Positions 1 to 8,443 of a DNA stretch of 64,000 bases are shown one piece after another. Positions within the stretch are counted from its first letter, which is position 1. Each line of letters opens with the position of its first letter. The position numbers were made by a program, and so were the translations under genes. Below the pieces are notes generated by a model, which did not search any database, was not told the origin of the DNA, and was given only the letters and a program-made list of their open reading frames with translations. Source of the stretch: Streptomyces sulphureus DSM 40104 (GTDB lineage Bacteria; Actinomycetota; Actinomycetes; Streptomycetales; Streptomycetaceae); the NCBI RefSeq assembly GCF_000381025.1, contig NZ_KB905814.1, forward strand, positions 726,129 through 790,128, given 5' to 3'.

Positions 1-287
1 ACCGGCCCCTGCACGCCCGTCCGGCCGCCCTGGGCCTCGCTTCCTCCTGCACCGCGGCCCCGCCGGCCTCCCGCCCGACTGCGCACCGCGGCGCCGACCC
101 CCTCGTCGGCTCGTACTCTCCCGTTCGTCCGCCGGCGCACTGCGCGACGGGCGGCCAACCTCCAGTCTGCACCCAGCCGTTGACCCCGGCTGACGACATA
201 ACACCTTATCTGCGGCGCAGCCGCCAGAGAACCTTTCCCGGAACTCCACGGCAACCCCTACCCAGGCGCAGCAGGAAGGCAACCGCG
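1..287. other. Left edge, no confident gene
   Basis: No reading frame here has convincing protein-like composition. The plus frame stays open from base 3 but runs straight through the downstream terminator hairpin and antisense to the transporter gene, so I treat it as chance. The stretch is probably intergenic, or the edge of a gene outside the window. Confidence 0.4.
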
Positions 288-321
288 AGAGGGCCCGGCA
301 CACAGGCGTGCCGGGCCCTCT
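288..321 (-). terminator. Hairpin terminator of the Nramp-like gene
   Basis: A perfect 13-bp inverted repeat (288-300 with 309-321) closes an 8-nt loop, 14 bases beyond the minus-strand stop codon at 335. There is no U tract, which is usual in Streptomyces. Confidence 0.75.
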
Positions 322-334
322 CACCGCGCGATAC

Positions 335-1714
335 TCACCACGGCAGGCCGCGCAACTCCTCCACGCACAGCACGAGAAAGAGCAGCCCGGAGAGGACGAG
401 CAGGACGTTGCTGAGCGGCCGGTTGCGCCATTCCCGCGGTGTGCGCGAGGAGTTGAGGAGCCAGACGAGCGTCAGCGCGAGGAAGGGCATGAAGAAGGCA
501 CCGAGGACGCCGTACGCGATCACGAGGCCGAACGGTTCGTCGAGCCACAGGAGGACCATCGGCGGGAACGTCAGCCAGAGCAGGTAGCCGCGGAACGGCA
601 GCGAGCGCTCCCGCTCGCCCCGCGCGACGAGCCCGACGGCGTCGCCCTCCTCCCCCGCGGCCTCGCGGCGCCCGGCACGGGCGAGCCTCACCTGCTCGAC
701 GAAGTCGGCGAACATGAGACTCACGCCGTGCCAGACCCCGATCACGGACGAGAAGGCGGCGGCGAAGAAGCCGACGAGGAAGAGCGTCGACGTCACGCCG
801 CCGAATCGGTCCTCCAGCACCTCGTTGAGGTCGAGGAGCCCCCGGTCGCCGTCGGTGAGAGCGATCTGCGTGGAGTGCAGCAGCTCGGCGCCGATGATGA
901 GCATCGCGACGACGAAGATGCCGGTGGTCAGGTACGCGACGCGGTTGTCGAGGCGCATCATGCGCATCCACCGGCTGTCGGTCCAGCCCTTGGCGTTCAC
1001 CCAGTACCCGTACGCGGCCATCGTGATGGTGCCGCCGACGCCGCCGATGAGGCCGAGCGTGTAGAGCAGCGAGCCGTCGGGGAGGACGGGCGCGAGCCCG
1101 GCGAAGGCGTCGGGGACGCTCGGCGCGACCCTGACGGCCACGTACACGACGACGAGGAACATCGCGCCGACGAAGACCATCATCGCCTTCTCGACGACGG
1201 CGTACCGGTTGGTCCATACGAACGCCAGCCCGCAGAGTCCGACGAGGATCGCCCAGTACTTCAGCGGCAGCGTGTCGGGGAAGAGCGCCTGGAGGGGCAG
1301 CGCACTCGACGACATCGCGGTGGCGCCGTAGACGAACCCCCAGACGACCACGTAGACGGCGAAGTAGACGGTCGTCCACGTGCCGAGCTCGCGCCAGCCC
1401 TCGAAAAGGGTGCGCCCGGTGGCGAGGTGCCAGCGGCCGACGGCCTCGGCGAGGGCGATCTTGACGATGCAGCCGATGACCGCGGCCCAGAGCAGCGTGT
1501 ACCCGAACTTGCTTCCGGCGACGAGCGTCGCGACGAGGTCCCCCGCGCCGACACCGGTGGCGGCGACGACGATGCCCGGACCGATCCGCTTCCACATGGC
1601 GCGACGCGAGGTCGGGGGCGTCTCCGAAGTCGCCTGCGGAGCCTGCGGTTTCGGTTCGGCGCCGCCCGGCCGGGCGGGCGCGCCGTCGAACGGTGCGGCG
1701 TCGTCGGTGGCCAT
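335..1714 (-). CDS. Nramp-family transporter with altered metal-site motifs
   Basis: 459-aa polytopic membrane protein of the Nramp/SLC11 fold, presumably a proton- or ion-coupled inner-membrane transporter. After a 40-residue hydrophilic N-terminus it opens with a GPGIVVAATG helix typical of Nramp TM1 and then has about eleven hydrophobic segments. The ATG at 1714 was chosen because AGGAAGGGCGG precedes it; the frame is open further upstream without a good site. Oddly, the canonical DPGN metal motif of TM1 is GAGD (residues 56-59), and the MPH motif of TM6 is TMAAYGYW (231-238). The family is clear but manganese or iron transport is not supported. It ends at a hairpin and is divergent from the chitinase gene. 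Confidence 0.85.
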   Translation of the reverse strand: MATDDAAPFDGAPARPGGAEPKPQAPQATSETPPTSRRAMWKRIGPGIVVAATGVGAGDLVATLVAGSKFGYTLLWAAVIGCIVKIALAEAVGRWHLATGRTLFEGWRELGTWTTVYFAVYVVVWGFVYGATAMSSSALPLQALFPDTLPLKYWAILVGLCGLAFVWTNRYAVVEKAMMVFVGAMFLVVVYVAVRVAPSVPDAFAGLAPVLPDGSLLYTLGLIGGVGGTITMAAYGYWVNAKGWTDSRWMRMMRLDNRVAYLTTGIFVVAMLIIGAELLHSTQIALTDGDRGLLDLNEVLEDRFGGVTSTLFLVGFFAAAFSSVIGVWHGVSLMFADFVEQVRLARAGRREAAGEEGDAVGLVARGERERSLPFRGYLLWLTFPPMVLLWLDEPFGLVIAYGVLGAFFMPFLALTLVWLLNSSRTPREWRNRPLSNVLLVLSGLLFLVLCVEELRGLPW

Positions 1715-1877
1715 CGGTACCGCCCTTCCTGCCGTGCTGGTTCCGTCGGGTCGGCGATCGCGACGCCGGGCGCCCACTGATCGTCCGCGCATGAAACCGC
1801 CGGTTCGGTCCGCGCACAAGAGGCCGCGCACGGGTTGCCCCTCCTGCCGCGCAAGGGAGCGGGAAACGTCCGAGGTA

Positions 1878-1904
1878 TTGACATCCCCATTGGTCTGGAC
1901 CACG
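1878..1904 (+). promoter_or_regulatory. Chitinase promoter with DasR-type (dre) operator
   Basis: A TTGACA -35 hexamer (1878-1883) is followed by TGGTCTGGACCA (1891-1902). This differs by one base from the core TGGTCTAGACCA recognised by DasR, the GntR-family N-acetylglucosamine repressor. The site lies where RNA polymerase would contact the -10 region, fitting repression released by aminosugars. The operator match is seen in the sequence; DasR control is inferred. Confidence 0.75.
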
Positions 1905-1961
1905 TTGTACGCGAGCGCAGGGCCCGCGCCTTCCCCAAGTCCCCCCACACCGGAGGAAGTT

Positions 1962-2993
1962 GTGGCTCGAACACGTACCAGAGCGGCCCGCATCCGCAAC
2001 CGCGCCGTCGTCGGCCTCGCCGCGGGCGCCCTCGCGGCAGGCAGCCTCTTCGCCGTCGGCGCCGCCAACGCCAGCGCGGGCGAGACGGCCCAACCGGGCC
2101 CGAACGTGGGCGCGTCGGCCGTACCCGCGCACGCGGTCACCGGCTACTGGCAGAACTTCGACAACGGCGCCACCGTCCAGACGATCGCCGACGTCCAGGA
2201 CGACTACGACATCATCGCCGTCGCCTTCGCCGACGCCACGGGCTCTCCCGGCGAGGTCGACTTCAACCTCGACTCCGCACTCGGCTACTCCGAGGACGAC
2301 TTCAAGGCCGACGTCGCCGCGAAGCAGGCCGACGGGAAGTCCGTCATCATCTCCGTCGGCGGCGAGAAGGGCGCCGTGCAGGTCGGCGACAGCGCGTCGG
2401 CACAGGCGTTCGCCGACAGCATCGTCGGGCTCATGGACGAGTACGGGTTCGACGGCGTCGACATCGACCTGGAGAACGGCCTCAACGCCACCTACATGAC
2501 CGAGGCGTTGGAGTCGATCCACTCGGCGAAGAGCGACGTCGTGGTGACGATGGCGCCGCAGACCGTGGACATGCAGTCCCCGGAGAACGAGTACTTCGAG
2601 ACGGCGCTGAACATCAAGGACTTCCTCACCGTCGTCAACATGCAGTACTACAACAGCGGTTCGATGAACGGCTGTGACGGACAGGTCTACGACTCCGGAA
2701 GCGTCGACTTCCTCACCTCCCTCGCCTGCCTCCAGATCGAGGGCGGCCTCGACCCCTCGCAGGTCGGCCTCGGCCTCCCCGCCTCCTCGGACGCCGCCGG
2801 CTCCGGCTACATCGAGCCGTCCGTCGTCAACGACGCGCTCGACTGCCTCGCCAAGGGCGAGAACTGCGGCAGCTTCACCCCCGAGGAGACCTGGCCGGAC
2901 ATCCGCGGCGCGATGGCCTGGTCGACCAACTGGGACGCCACAGCCGGCGACTCCTGGTCGGGCACGGTCGGCCCGCACGTCCACGGCCTCTGA
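1962..2993 (+). CDS. Secreted GH18 chitinase
   Basis: 343-aa endo-type chitinase that hydrolyses beta-1,4-GlcNAc linkages of extracellular chitin. An Arg-rich N-terminus and hydrophobic core to about residue 38 (NASA cleavage-like) form a signal peptide. The GH18 barrel follows, with the catalytic DGVDIDLE motif at 164-171 (Glu171 the acid/base), the SVGG strand near 131-134 and MAPQ and MQYY strands later. There is no carbohydrate-binding module, so it is a minimal enzyme. The GTG at 1962 has CGGAGGAAG just upstream. The DasR-like site in its promoter fits chitin-responsive regulation. It is followed by a strong hairpin. Confidence 0.92.
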   Translation: MARTRTRAARIRNRAVVGLAAGALAAGSLFAVGAANASAGETAQPGPNVGASAVPAHAVTGYWQNFDNGATVQTIADVQDDYDIIAVAFADATGSPGEVDFNLDSALGYSEDDFKADVAAKQADGKSVIISVGGEKGAVQVGDSASAQAFADSIVGLMDEYGFDGVDIDLENGLNATYMTEALESIHSAKSDVVVTMAPQTVDMQSPENEYFETALNIKDFLTVVNMQYYNSGSMNGCDGQVYDSGSVDFLTSLACLQIEGGLDPSQVGLGLPASSDAAGSGYIEPSVVNDALDCLAKGENCGSFTPEETWPDIRGAMAWSTNWDATAGDSWSGTVGPHVHGL

Positions 2994-3005
2994 GCCGACA
3001 CCACC

Positions 3006-3033
3006 CGCGCGCCCGCGGGACCGCGGGCGCGCG
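3006..3033 (+). terminator. Chitinase terminator
   Basis: A perfect 13-bp stem (3006-3018 with 3021-3033) with a two-base centre starts 13 bases after the chitinase stop. Confidence 0.75.
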
Positions 3034-3103
3034 ACCCCGGCCCGGACTGGGAACGGGCCGGCACGGTACGGGGTGTTCCGCCCCACCGCCCCGTACCGCA
3101 CAG

Positions 3104-3137
3104 GACGCCCCCGAGGCCTCACGGCCACGGGGGCGTC
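3104..3137. terminator. Convergent terminator before the protease gene
   Basis: A 10-bp stem (3104-3113 with 3128-3137) lies between two convergent genes, 31 bases beyond the protease stop on the minus strand. A second stem (3064-3073 with 3089-3098) lies beside it. Confidence 0.65.
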
Positions 3138-3168
3138 CGCCGCGTGCGGCGCTCAGCTCAACCGCCGG

Positions 3169-4047
3169 TCACGGCTTCGGCAGGGTGCAGCCTTCCAGGT
3201 CGAGGTCGACCTCGTTGCCCTTGCCCACGCAGGCCGCGAGCAGGTACGTCTGCTGTCCGTAGGCGATGCCCTCGCGGACGGTGACGTTGCCGTCCTCGTC
3301 GACCTCGCACGGGTTGTCGAGGGTGCACTCCTCGCCGTTCTCGTTGCGCGTGTTGTTGACGCCCACGACCTTGCCCGAGGCGTCGTCGACGACGGGCGAA
3401 CCCGAAGTGCCTCCCTTGGTCTCGCACTCGGCGGTGTACCGGAGCGAGTCCTTCATCGTCCAGTCGGCCTCCCGGAGTTCGGGTACGAACGCGTCGATCG
3501 CGCAGCCGAACGTCTCCTTCCAGTACCCGGAGACGACGGTGATGTCGTTGCCCGCCACCGGGTGCTCGGCGTCGAGGTCGAGCGCGGTGACGCCGTACTC
3601 CGACTCGATCTCCTCGTAGCTCTCACCGACCTGGTACAGGGAGACGTCGGTGTCGGTCATCGTCGCGTAGGCGACCTTGACGGCGCTGACCGTGCCGGCG
3701 TCCTGTCCCGAGGCGTCGAGGAGCGTGAAGCCGCGGCTGGAGGGCTCGTCGACGACGACTGTCCCGGGGCCGGGCATGCCCGCCTCCAGGCAGTGGCCGT
3801 TGGAGAGGACGAGCGCCGGGTCGGACGGCTGGGAGTCGGGGAGGCTGACGAGCGACCCGGAGCAGTTGCTCAGCGCCACGGAGCCCTCGAAGTCGGGGGC
3901 GGCCGCGTTGTGTGGGGAGGAGGCTGACGTGGGGCGGTGCTGCTGCGCGTCCGCGCTCGTTGCTGCGGCCGGTGTCGCGGCGAGGCCGGTCAGCGCGGCG
4001 GCTCCGAGGAGGCCGGCTGCCAGGGTGCCTGCGAGAGGTCGTTTCAT
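3169..4047 (-). CDS. Secreted trypsin-like serine protease
   Basis: 292-aa S1-type peptidase (chymotrypsin/V8 fold) exported through the Sec system; the signal peptide covers residues 1 to about 29 (ending AAAT). The catalytic residues are visible: His85 in SNGHC, Asp134 in TDTD and Ser217 in GGTSGSP. Four to six cysteines suggest disulphides. The C-terminal part carries an acidic loop and ends GCTLPKP. The ATG at 4047 follows GAGAGGA. It stands alone, convergent to the chitinase, and may contribute extracellular protein degradation. The substrate cannot be told from sequence. Confidence 0.9.
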   Translation of the reverse strand: MKRPLAGTLAAGLLGAAALTGLAATPAAATSADAQQHRPTSASSPHNAAAPDFEGSVALSNCSGSLVSLPDSQPSDPALVLSNGHCLEAGMPGPGTVVVDEPSSRGFTLLDASGQDAGTVSAVKVAYATMTDTDVSLYQVGESYEEIESEYGVTALDLDAEHPVAGNDITVVSGYWKETFGCAIDAFVPELREADWTMKDSLRYTAECETKGGTSGSPVVDDASGKVVGVNNTRNENGEECTLDNPCEVDEDGNVTVREGIAYGQQTYLLAACVGKGNEVDLDLEGCTLPKP

Positions 4048-4307
4048 GTGTGGGGTCCTCTCTTAAGGAACCTGCGTTACCGAAGGTCCGTTCGGTCTGT
4101 CGCGGCATCCTTCAGCAGCCCCCCGCACGGCACAAGGGCGCGCGTCGGACACCAACTGGAAGCGCCCCGGGCGCAGTTGGGCGCACGAACACCACATGGT
4201 CGCTACATCAGGGCCTCTTCCCCCCGCACACCCGCCGGCTGGATAGTGGAACGTCCGCGGCACTTCGCGCACCTCGGACGACGACGTCCCGAAGAGAAGG
4301 TGAACCG

Positions 4308-5357
4308 GTGAAGTTCAGCTACGCGATGCTCCCCGACTACCCGCTCACGGAGTCCCTCGCCTCGATCGGCCTCGCCGACCGGCTCGGCTTCCATGCCTGC
4401 TACGCGGCGGACGAGACCTGGCACAAGGACCTGTGGCAGCTCTTCGCCGCCGCAGCCACCCGGACCGAGCGCATCCGGCTCGGCCCCAGCGTCTCGCCCG
4501 TCGCACTCCGCGAACCGAGCCTGCTCGCCCAGGCGTTGGCGACGCTCGACGAGCTCTCCGGAGGGCGCGCCGAAGGCGTCCTGTCCAGCGGCAACTTCGG
4601 CCTCCTCGCCCAGTACGGCATCGACTGGCGGGAGACGCGCCCGCTGAGCCGCACCAAGGAGGCGCTCCACGTCGTCCGCACCCTCCTCGACGACGGCGCG
4701 CTCACCCACGAGGGCGAGTTCTACCGCTACGAAGGACTCTTCACCTTCGCGCGCCCCGTGCAGGAGCGGCTGCCGCTGAAGCTCGGCGCGATGCGCGGCC
4801 CCCGCTCCTTCCGGGCGGCCGGGGCGCTCGCGGACGGCTGCCACCACGCACTCAGCTACACGCGCGAGGCGTACGAGTACGCCGTGGCGCACCTCAAGGA
4901 GGGCGCCGAGAGCGCGGGCAGGGACTGGCGGTCGCTCGACATCGGCGCCTGGATCGTCTTCGCCGTGGGCGAGGACTCCGCGAAGGCGAAGGAGGCGGCA
5001 CGCAGCATGGTCGGCATCTACGCCTCCTCGATGCCCGAGGAGCAACTGCGGCGCAACGGCGTCGACCCGGAGGAGCTGGCACCGGCGATCGAGGCGATCG
5101 GGGTCGGAGACCTCGCCCGCGGCATCGAGCTCACCAGCCCGGAGGTCGCGGAGCGGCTCTCCGTCTCGGGGACGCCCGAGGAGTGCCGCCGCAAGATCGC
5201 CCGGGAGATCGCCCCCACCGGGGTCAACCACGTGATCTGCGCGGTCACCGACCGCACCCTGGTCCGCACCTTCACCGGACGCGACCTTCCGGGCGTCGCG
5301 GACGTCGACACGCAACTGCGGATCATCCACGACGAGTTGATGCCCGCGTTCGCCTGA
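4308..5357 (+). CDS. LLM-class F420-dependent oxidoreductase
   Basis: 349-aa TIM-barrel flavin/F420 oxidoreductase of the luciferase-like monooxygenase superfamily. It has the usual start (FSYAMLPDYP), the LGPSVSPVALREP segment, the DELSGGRAEGVLSSGNFG loop and a C-terminal GTPEECRRKI stretch typical of methylene-H4MPT-reductase-like F420 enzymes. The GTG at 4308 was chosen: AGAAGG sits 7 bases upstream and the fold begins there. Substrate unknown; F420 rather than FMN is inferred from family resemblance. Monocistronic, ending at a hairpin shared with the convergent permease gene. Confidence 0.85.
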   Translation: MKFSYAMLPDYPLTESLASIGLADRLGFHACYAADETWHKDLWQLFAAAATRTERIRLGPSVSPVALREPSLLAQALATLDELSGGRAEGVLSSGNFGLLAQYGIDWRETRPLSRTKEALHVVRTLLDDGALTHEGEFYRYEGLFTFARPVQERLPLKLGAMRGPRSFRAAGALADGCHHALSYTREAYEYAVAHLKEGAESAGRDWRSLDIGAWIVFAVGEDSAKAKEAARSMVGIYASSMPEEQLRRNGVDPEELAPAIEAIGVGDLARGIELTSPEVAERLSVSGTPEECRRKIAREIAPTGVNHVICAVTDRTLVRTFTGRDLPGVADVDTQLRIIHDELMPAFA

Positions 5358-5412
5358 GGCGACGTGCGCGGAACCGCCGAGCGGAAGCCACTCGGCCCGA
5401 ACACCGCGACGG

Positions 5413-5439
5413 GCGGGGCCGCCCCGGGGGCGGCCCCGC
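5413..5439. terminator. Bidirectional terminator
   Basis: An 11-bp GC stem (5413-5423 with 5429-5439) with a 5-nt loop lies between the convergent LLM oxidoreductase and GntP permease genes. Confidence 0.75.
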
Positions 5440-5442
5440 GTG

Positions 5443-6927
5443 CTACACCACGAGGCTCACCAGCGCGGCCACCACGAACCCCGCGACGGAGAGCACGGTC
5501 TCCAGCACGGTCCACGACTTCAGCGTGTCCCGCTCGGAGATGCCGAAGTACTTGGCGACCATCCAGAACCCGCCGTCGTTGACGTGCGAGGCGAAGATGG
5601 ACCCGGCGGAGATCGCCATGACGACGAGTGCCACGTGCGCCTGCGAGTAGTCCCCGGCGTGGAGCAGCGGCGCGACGATGCCCGCCGTGGTGACGATCGC
5701 GACCGTCGCCGAGCCCTGTGCGATCCGCAGCACGACGGAGATGAGCCAGGCGAGGAGGATCACGGGAAGCCCCGCGTCGCTGAAAACGTCGGCGAGCGCC
5801 TGCGCGACCCCCGACCCCTGGAGCACGGCACCGAAGATGCCGCCCGCACCCACGACGAGGAGGATGTTGCCCACCGGCTTCAACGAGGCCGTGGACACGG
5901 TCTCCAGGGACTTGCGGCTCCACCCGCGGCGGATGCCGAGGAGGTAGTAGGCGAGGAAGAGGGCCACGGTCAGCGCGACGAACGGGTGCCCGACGAACTC
6001 GACGACCGACCGCGGCGTCGAGGGGTCGAGCGCGATCGAGGAGAACGTCGCGGCGAGGATGAGGATCAGCGGGGTGCCGATGATCGCGAGCACCGTGGAG
6101 ACGGCGACCGGGCGCTCCGCCGCGTCGCCGCCCGAACCGCCCTTCCGCACGGGCCCGTTGGCCGCCTTGTCGGCGGCGACGGCCCGCTTCGACTCCTCGG
6201 CCGCCTCCACCATCTCCTGCGGCACCTCGACGAAGACGCGCTTCCCGATCCACGCCGAGTACACCCACGCGGCGAGCACGGCGGGGATGCCGCAGACGAC
6301 GCCCATGAGGATGATCCACCCCAGGTCGACGTCGAGCAGCCCGGCAGCGGCGACGGGGCCCGGGTGCGGCGGCAGGAATGCGTGGGTCATGGAGAGCCCG
6401 GCGAGCATCGGCATCGCGTACAGGAGCACGGACTTGCCGCTCCGCTTGGCCGCGGCGTAGACGATCGGCGCGAGGACGAAGATGCCGACGTCGAAGAAGA
6501 CGGGGATGCCGAAGATGAGGCCCGTCAGCCCCATCGCGAGCGGCGCCCTGCGCTCTCCGAAGAGCCCGAGGAGCCGCGAGGAGAGCGCCTCTGCGCCGCC
6601 GCTCACCTCCAGGATGGCGCCGAGCATCGTACCGAGCCCGATGATGATGGCGACGTGGCCGAGGATGCCGCCCATCCCGTCCTCGATGAGCGAGGAGACG
6701 TCGGACTCCTGGACGGTGCCGAAGAGTTCGGTGACCGAGAGCCCGGCTGCGAGGCCGACGGCTATGGAGACGGCGAGCAGCGCGACGAACGGCTGCAACC
6801 GCACCTTGATGATGAGGACGAGGAGGAGGGCGATACCGAGGGCCGCCACGGTGAGCAGCCCTGCGGTGCCGGGTATCAGTGCGAGCAGCCCGCCGGTGTG
6901 CGGCGGGGCGTCCTCTGCGAGCAACAT
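5443..6927 (-). CDS. GntP-family gluconate/D-serine-type proton symporter
   Basis: 494-aa permease with about 12-14 transmembrane segments. Signatures of the GntP family are visible: FGIPVFFDVGIFVLAPIV, HAFLPPHPGPVAAAG, and near the C-terminus QGSATVAIVTTAGI and SHVNDGGFWMVAKYFG. Family members carry gluconate, related sugar acids or, in DsdX, D-serine. With a D-aminoacylase-like gene, a DSD1-type enzyme and RidA nearby, D-serine or a related D-amino acid is at least as likely as gluconate. The ATG at 6927 follows GAGGTCACCGC. It is the last gene on the minus strand of the cluster, behind a terminator, so it is probably transcribed on its own. Confidence 0.88.
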   Translation of the reverse strand: MLLAEDAPPHTGGLLALIPGTAGLLTVAALGIALLLVLIIKVRLQPFVALLAVSIAVGLAAGLSVTELFGTVQESDVSSLIEDGMGGILGHVAIIIGLGTMLGAILEVSGGAEALSSRLLGLFGERRAPLAMGLTGLIFGIPVFFDVGIFVLAPIVYAAAKRSGKSVLLYAMPMLAGLSMTHAFLPPHPGPVAAAGLLDVDLGWIILMGVVCGIPAVLAAWVYSAWIGKRVFVEVPQEMVEAAEESKRAVAADKAANGPVRKGGSGGDAAERPVAVSTVLAIIGTPLILILAATFSSIALDPSTPRSVVEFVGHPFVALTVALFLAYYLLGIRRGWSRKSLETVSTASLKPVGNILLVVGAGGIFGAVLQGSGVAQALADVFSDAGLPVILLAWLISVVLRIAQGSATVAIVTTAGIVAPLLHAGDYSQAHVALVVMAISAGSIFASHVNDGGFWMVAKYFGISERDTLKSWTVLETVLSVAGFVVAALVSLVV

Positions 6928-7154
6928 GCGGTGACCTCGTGACTTCCGTGCAGCGCCGGGCGGTTGGAGCGGCGCGGGAGGGGTGGGGGGCAGCCAAAGG
7001 TGGTGCAGGGGAGCGCGGGCGCGCCCGTCGGCCGGGATGGCGGCGGGGTACGCGCGGCGTGCGGGGAGGTGCGCAGGGCGGCGCTCGCGGAGGGTGTGCG
7101 CGGTCCGCGCACGCGGGGCGCCGTCTGACTTGGGAAGGGGGGAGTCGGGAGCCG

Positions 7155-7183
7155 CGCCGCCCCGCCGCTCAGGCGGGGCGGCG
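7155..7183 (-). terminator. Terminator of the ridA operon
   Basis: A perfect 12-bp GC stem (7155-7166 with 7172-7183) with a 5-nt loop lies 8 bases beyond the ridA stop. Confidence 0.75.
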
Positions 7184-7190
7184 GGCGTGT

Positions 7191-7607
7191 TCAGCCGAGG
7201 ACGGCGAGGACGTCGACCTCGACGAGGAGCCCCGCGGGCAGGCCGACGTACACGGTGGTGCGGGCAGCCGGGGCCTGCTGGAGGTCGGCGAAGTACTCGT
7301 TGTAGACCTCGTTGAGCTCGGGGAAGTGCGCGGTGTCCGTGAGGTAGACGCGGATCATCACCGCGTCCTCCCAACTGGCGCCGCCCTCGCGGAGGATCGC
7401 CTCCGCGTTGGCGAACGCCTGGAGCGTCTGCTCGCGCAGCCCGGGCCCGACCGGCTCGGGCCCCTTCCCCTCGACGGCGGGGCCGAAGCCGACCTGCCCC
7501 GCGACCTGGAGGATGTTCCCCTTCTTCACGCCGTGCGAGAACTTCGCGGGCGGCGTCGTGTGCGTCGGCGGGGTGAGCGCGGTCTTGGCGAGGCTGTTCT
7601 CAGTCAT
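7191..7607 (-). CDS. ridA: RidA/YjgF-family enamine deaminase
   Basis: 138-aa cytosolic protein of the RidA/YER057c/UK114 family, which hydrolyses reactive 2-aminoacrylate and related enamines or imines released by PLP dehydratases. Typical stretches are present: GNILQVAGQVGF, a LRE-Q-AFANAEAILREGG helix, RVYLTDTAHF, and the C-terminal ART--VGLPAGLLVEVDVLAVL containing the conserved arginine. The ATG overlaps the 3' end of the upstream IclR gene by 8 bases, so the two are translationally coupled. In this cluster it likely detoxifies the enamine made by the PLP enzyme at 9828. Confidence 0.9.
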   Translation of the reverse strand: MTENSLAKTALTPPTHTTPPAKFSHGVKKGNILQVAGQVGFGPAVEGKGPEPVGPGLREQTLQAFANAEAILREGGASWEDAVMIRVYLTDTAHFPELNEVYNEYFADLQQAPAARTTVYVGLPAGLLVEVDVLAVLG

Positions 7608-8391
7608 GGTGGGGTTCTCCTGAACGTCTCCGGGGTGGAGCGGTACGGGTCGGTCTCCCCGCGTACTCGGCGCTGATCGCCTCGGCGGTGCGCCGCACGC
7701 GCGGGAGGAGGGTGAGGAGTTCGTCGCCGGAGACGACGACGTTCGGCGCCGAGACCGACATCGCCGCGACGGTGCGTCCGTCGGCGCCGCGGATGGGTGC
7801 CGCGACGCAGTTGATCGACTCCTCGTGGCCGCCGAGGTCGGTGGCCCAGCCCTGTTCGCGGACGCGGTCGAGCTCGGCGAGAAACTCGGCGGCGCTCCGG
7901 ATCGAACGGGCCGTGTAGCGGGGGTAGTCGAGCCGGTCGGCGAGCGCGCGCCGCTCCGGCTCCGGCAGGTCGGCGAGGCAGAGCTTGGCGACCGCGGCCA
8001 CGGTGAGCGCCACGGGCTTGCCGATCCTGGAGTACATCCGGACCGGGTAGCGGCTCTCCACCTTGTCGATGTAGACCACCTCGTCCTCCTCCTGCACGGC
8101 GAGGTGGACGGTGTGCCCGCAGGCGGCGTTGAGCTCCGCGAGGTGGGGGTGCGCGATCTCGCGCACGTCGAGGTTCTCGACGGCCTGTTGGGCGAGGGAG
8201 AAGAGCCGGGCGCCGAGGCGGTAGCGCTGGTCCCGCTGCCGGTAGACCATGCCGTGCTCGTCGAGGGTGCGCAGCAGCCGCAGCGCGGTGGACTTGTGCA
8301 CGTCCAGCCGGGAGGCGACCTGCTCCAGGTTGGCCGGTCCCTCGGCGAGGAGCGGCAGGATGCGCAGCGCGCGGTCGACGGTCTGGCTCAC
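7600..8391 (-). CDS. IclR-family transcriptional regulator
   Basis: 263 aa. The N-terminal winged helix (residues 1-60; SQTVDRALRILPLLAE, then LEQVASRLDVHKSTALRLL) is followed by the IclR effector-binding domain (about 75-245) with VVYIDKVES and INCVAAPIRG. It probably governs the flanking cluster in response to a pathway metabolite; a palindrome in the divergent promoter is a candidate operator. The GTG at 8391 is preferred because the family usually begins at VSQTVDRAL, although its ribosome binding site is weak. It lies 52 bases after the kinase gene and overlaps ridA by 8 bases, so kinase, regulator and ridA look like one operon. Confidence 0.9.
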   Translation of the reverse strand: MSQTVDRALRILPLLAEGPANLEQVASRLDVHKSTALRLLRTLDEHGMVYRQRDQRYRLGARLFSLAQQAVENLDVREIAHPHLAELNAACGHTVHLAVQEEDEVVYIDKVESRYPVRMYSRIGKPVALTVAAVAKLCLADLPEPERRALADRLDYPRYTARSIRSAAEFLAELDRVREQGWATDLGGHEESINCVAAPIRGADGRTVAAMSVSAPNVVVSGDELLTLLPRVRRTAEAISAEYAGRPTRTAPPRRRSGEPHHD

Positions 8392-8443
8392 CGGGCACCG
8401 CCCGGTTCGGCCCCTCGCGGGCTGCGGGTTGCGGACGGCGGTG

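Noticed and set aside
308..2140. Long plus- and minus-strand frames overlapping the Nramp gene and its terminator
   Set aside because: They are Arg/Glu/Pro-rich shadow frames of the transporter and chitinase genes and run through terminator hairpins.
2674..3927. 417-aa plus-strand frame across the chitinase end and antisense to the protease
   Set aside because: Low-complexity composition, crosses two terminators and overlaps two well-supported genes.
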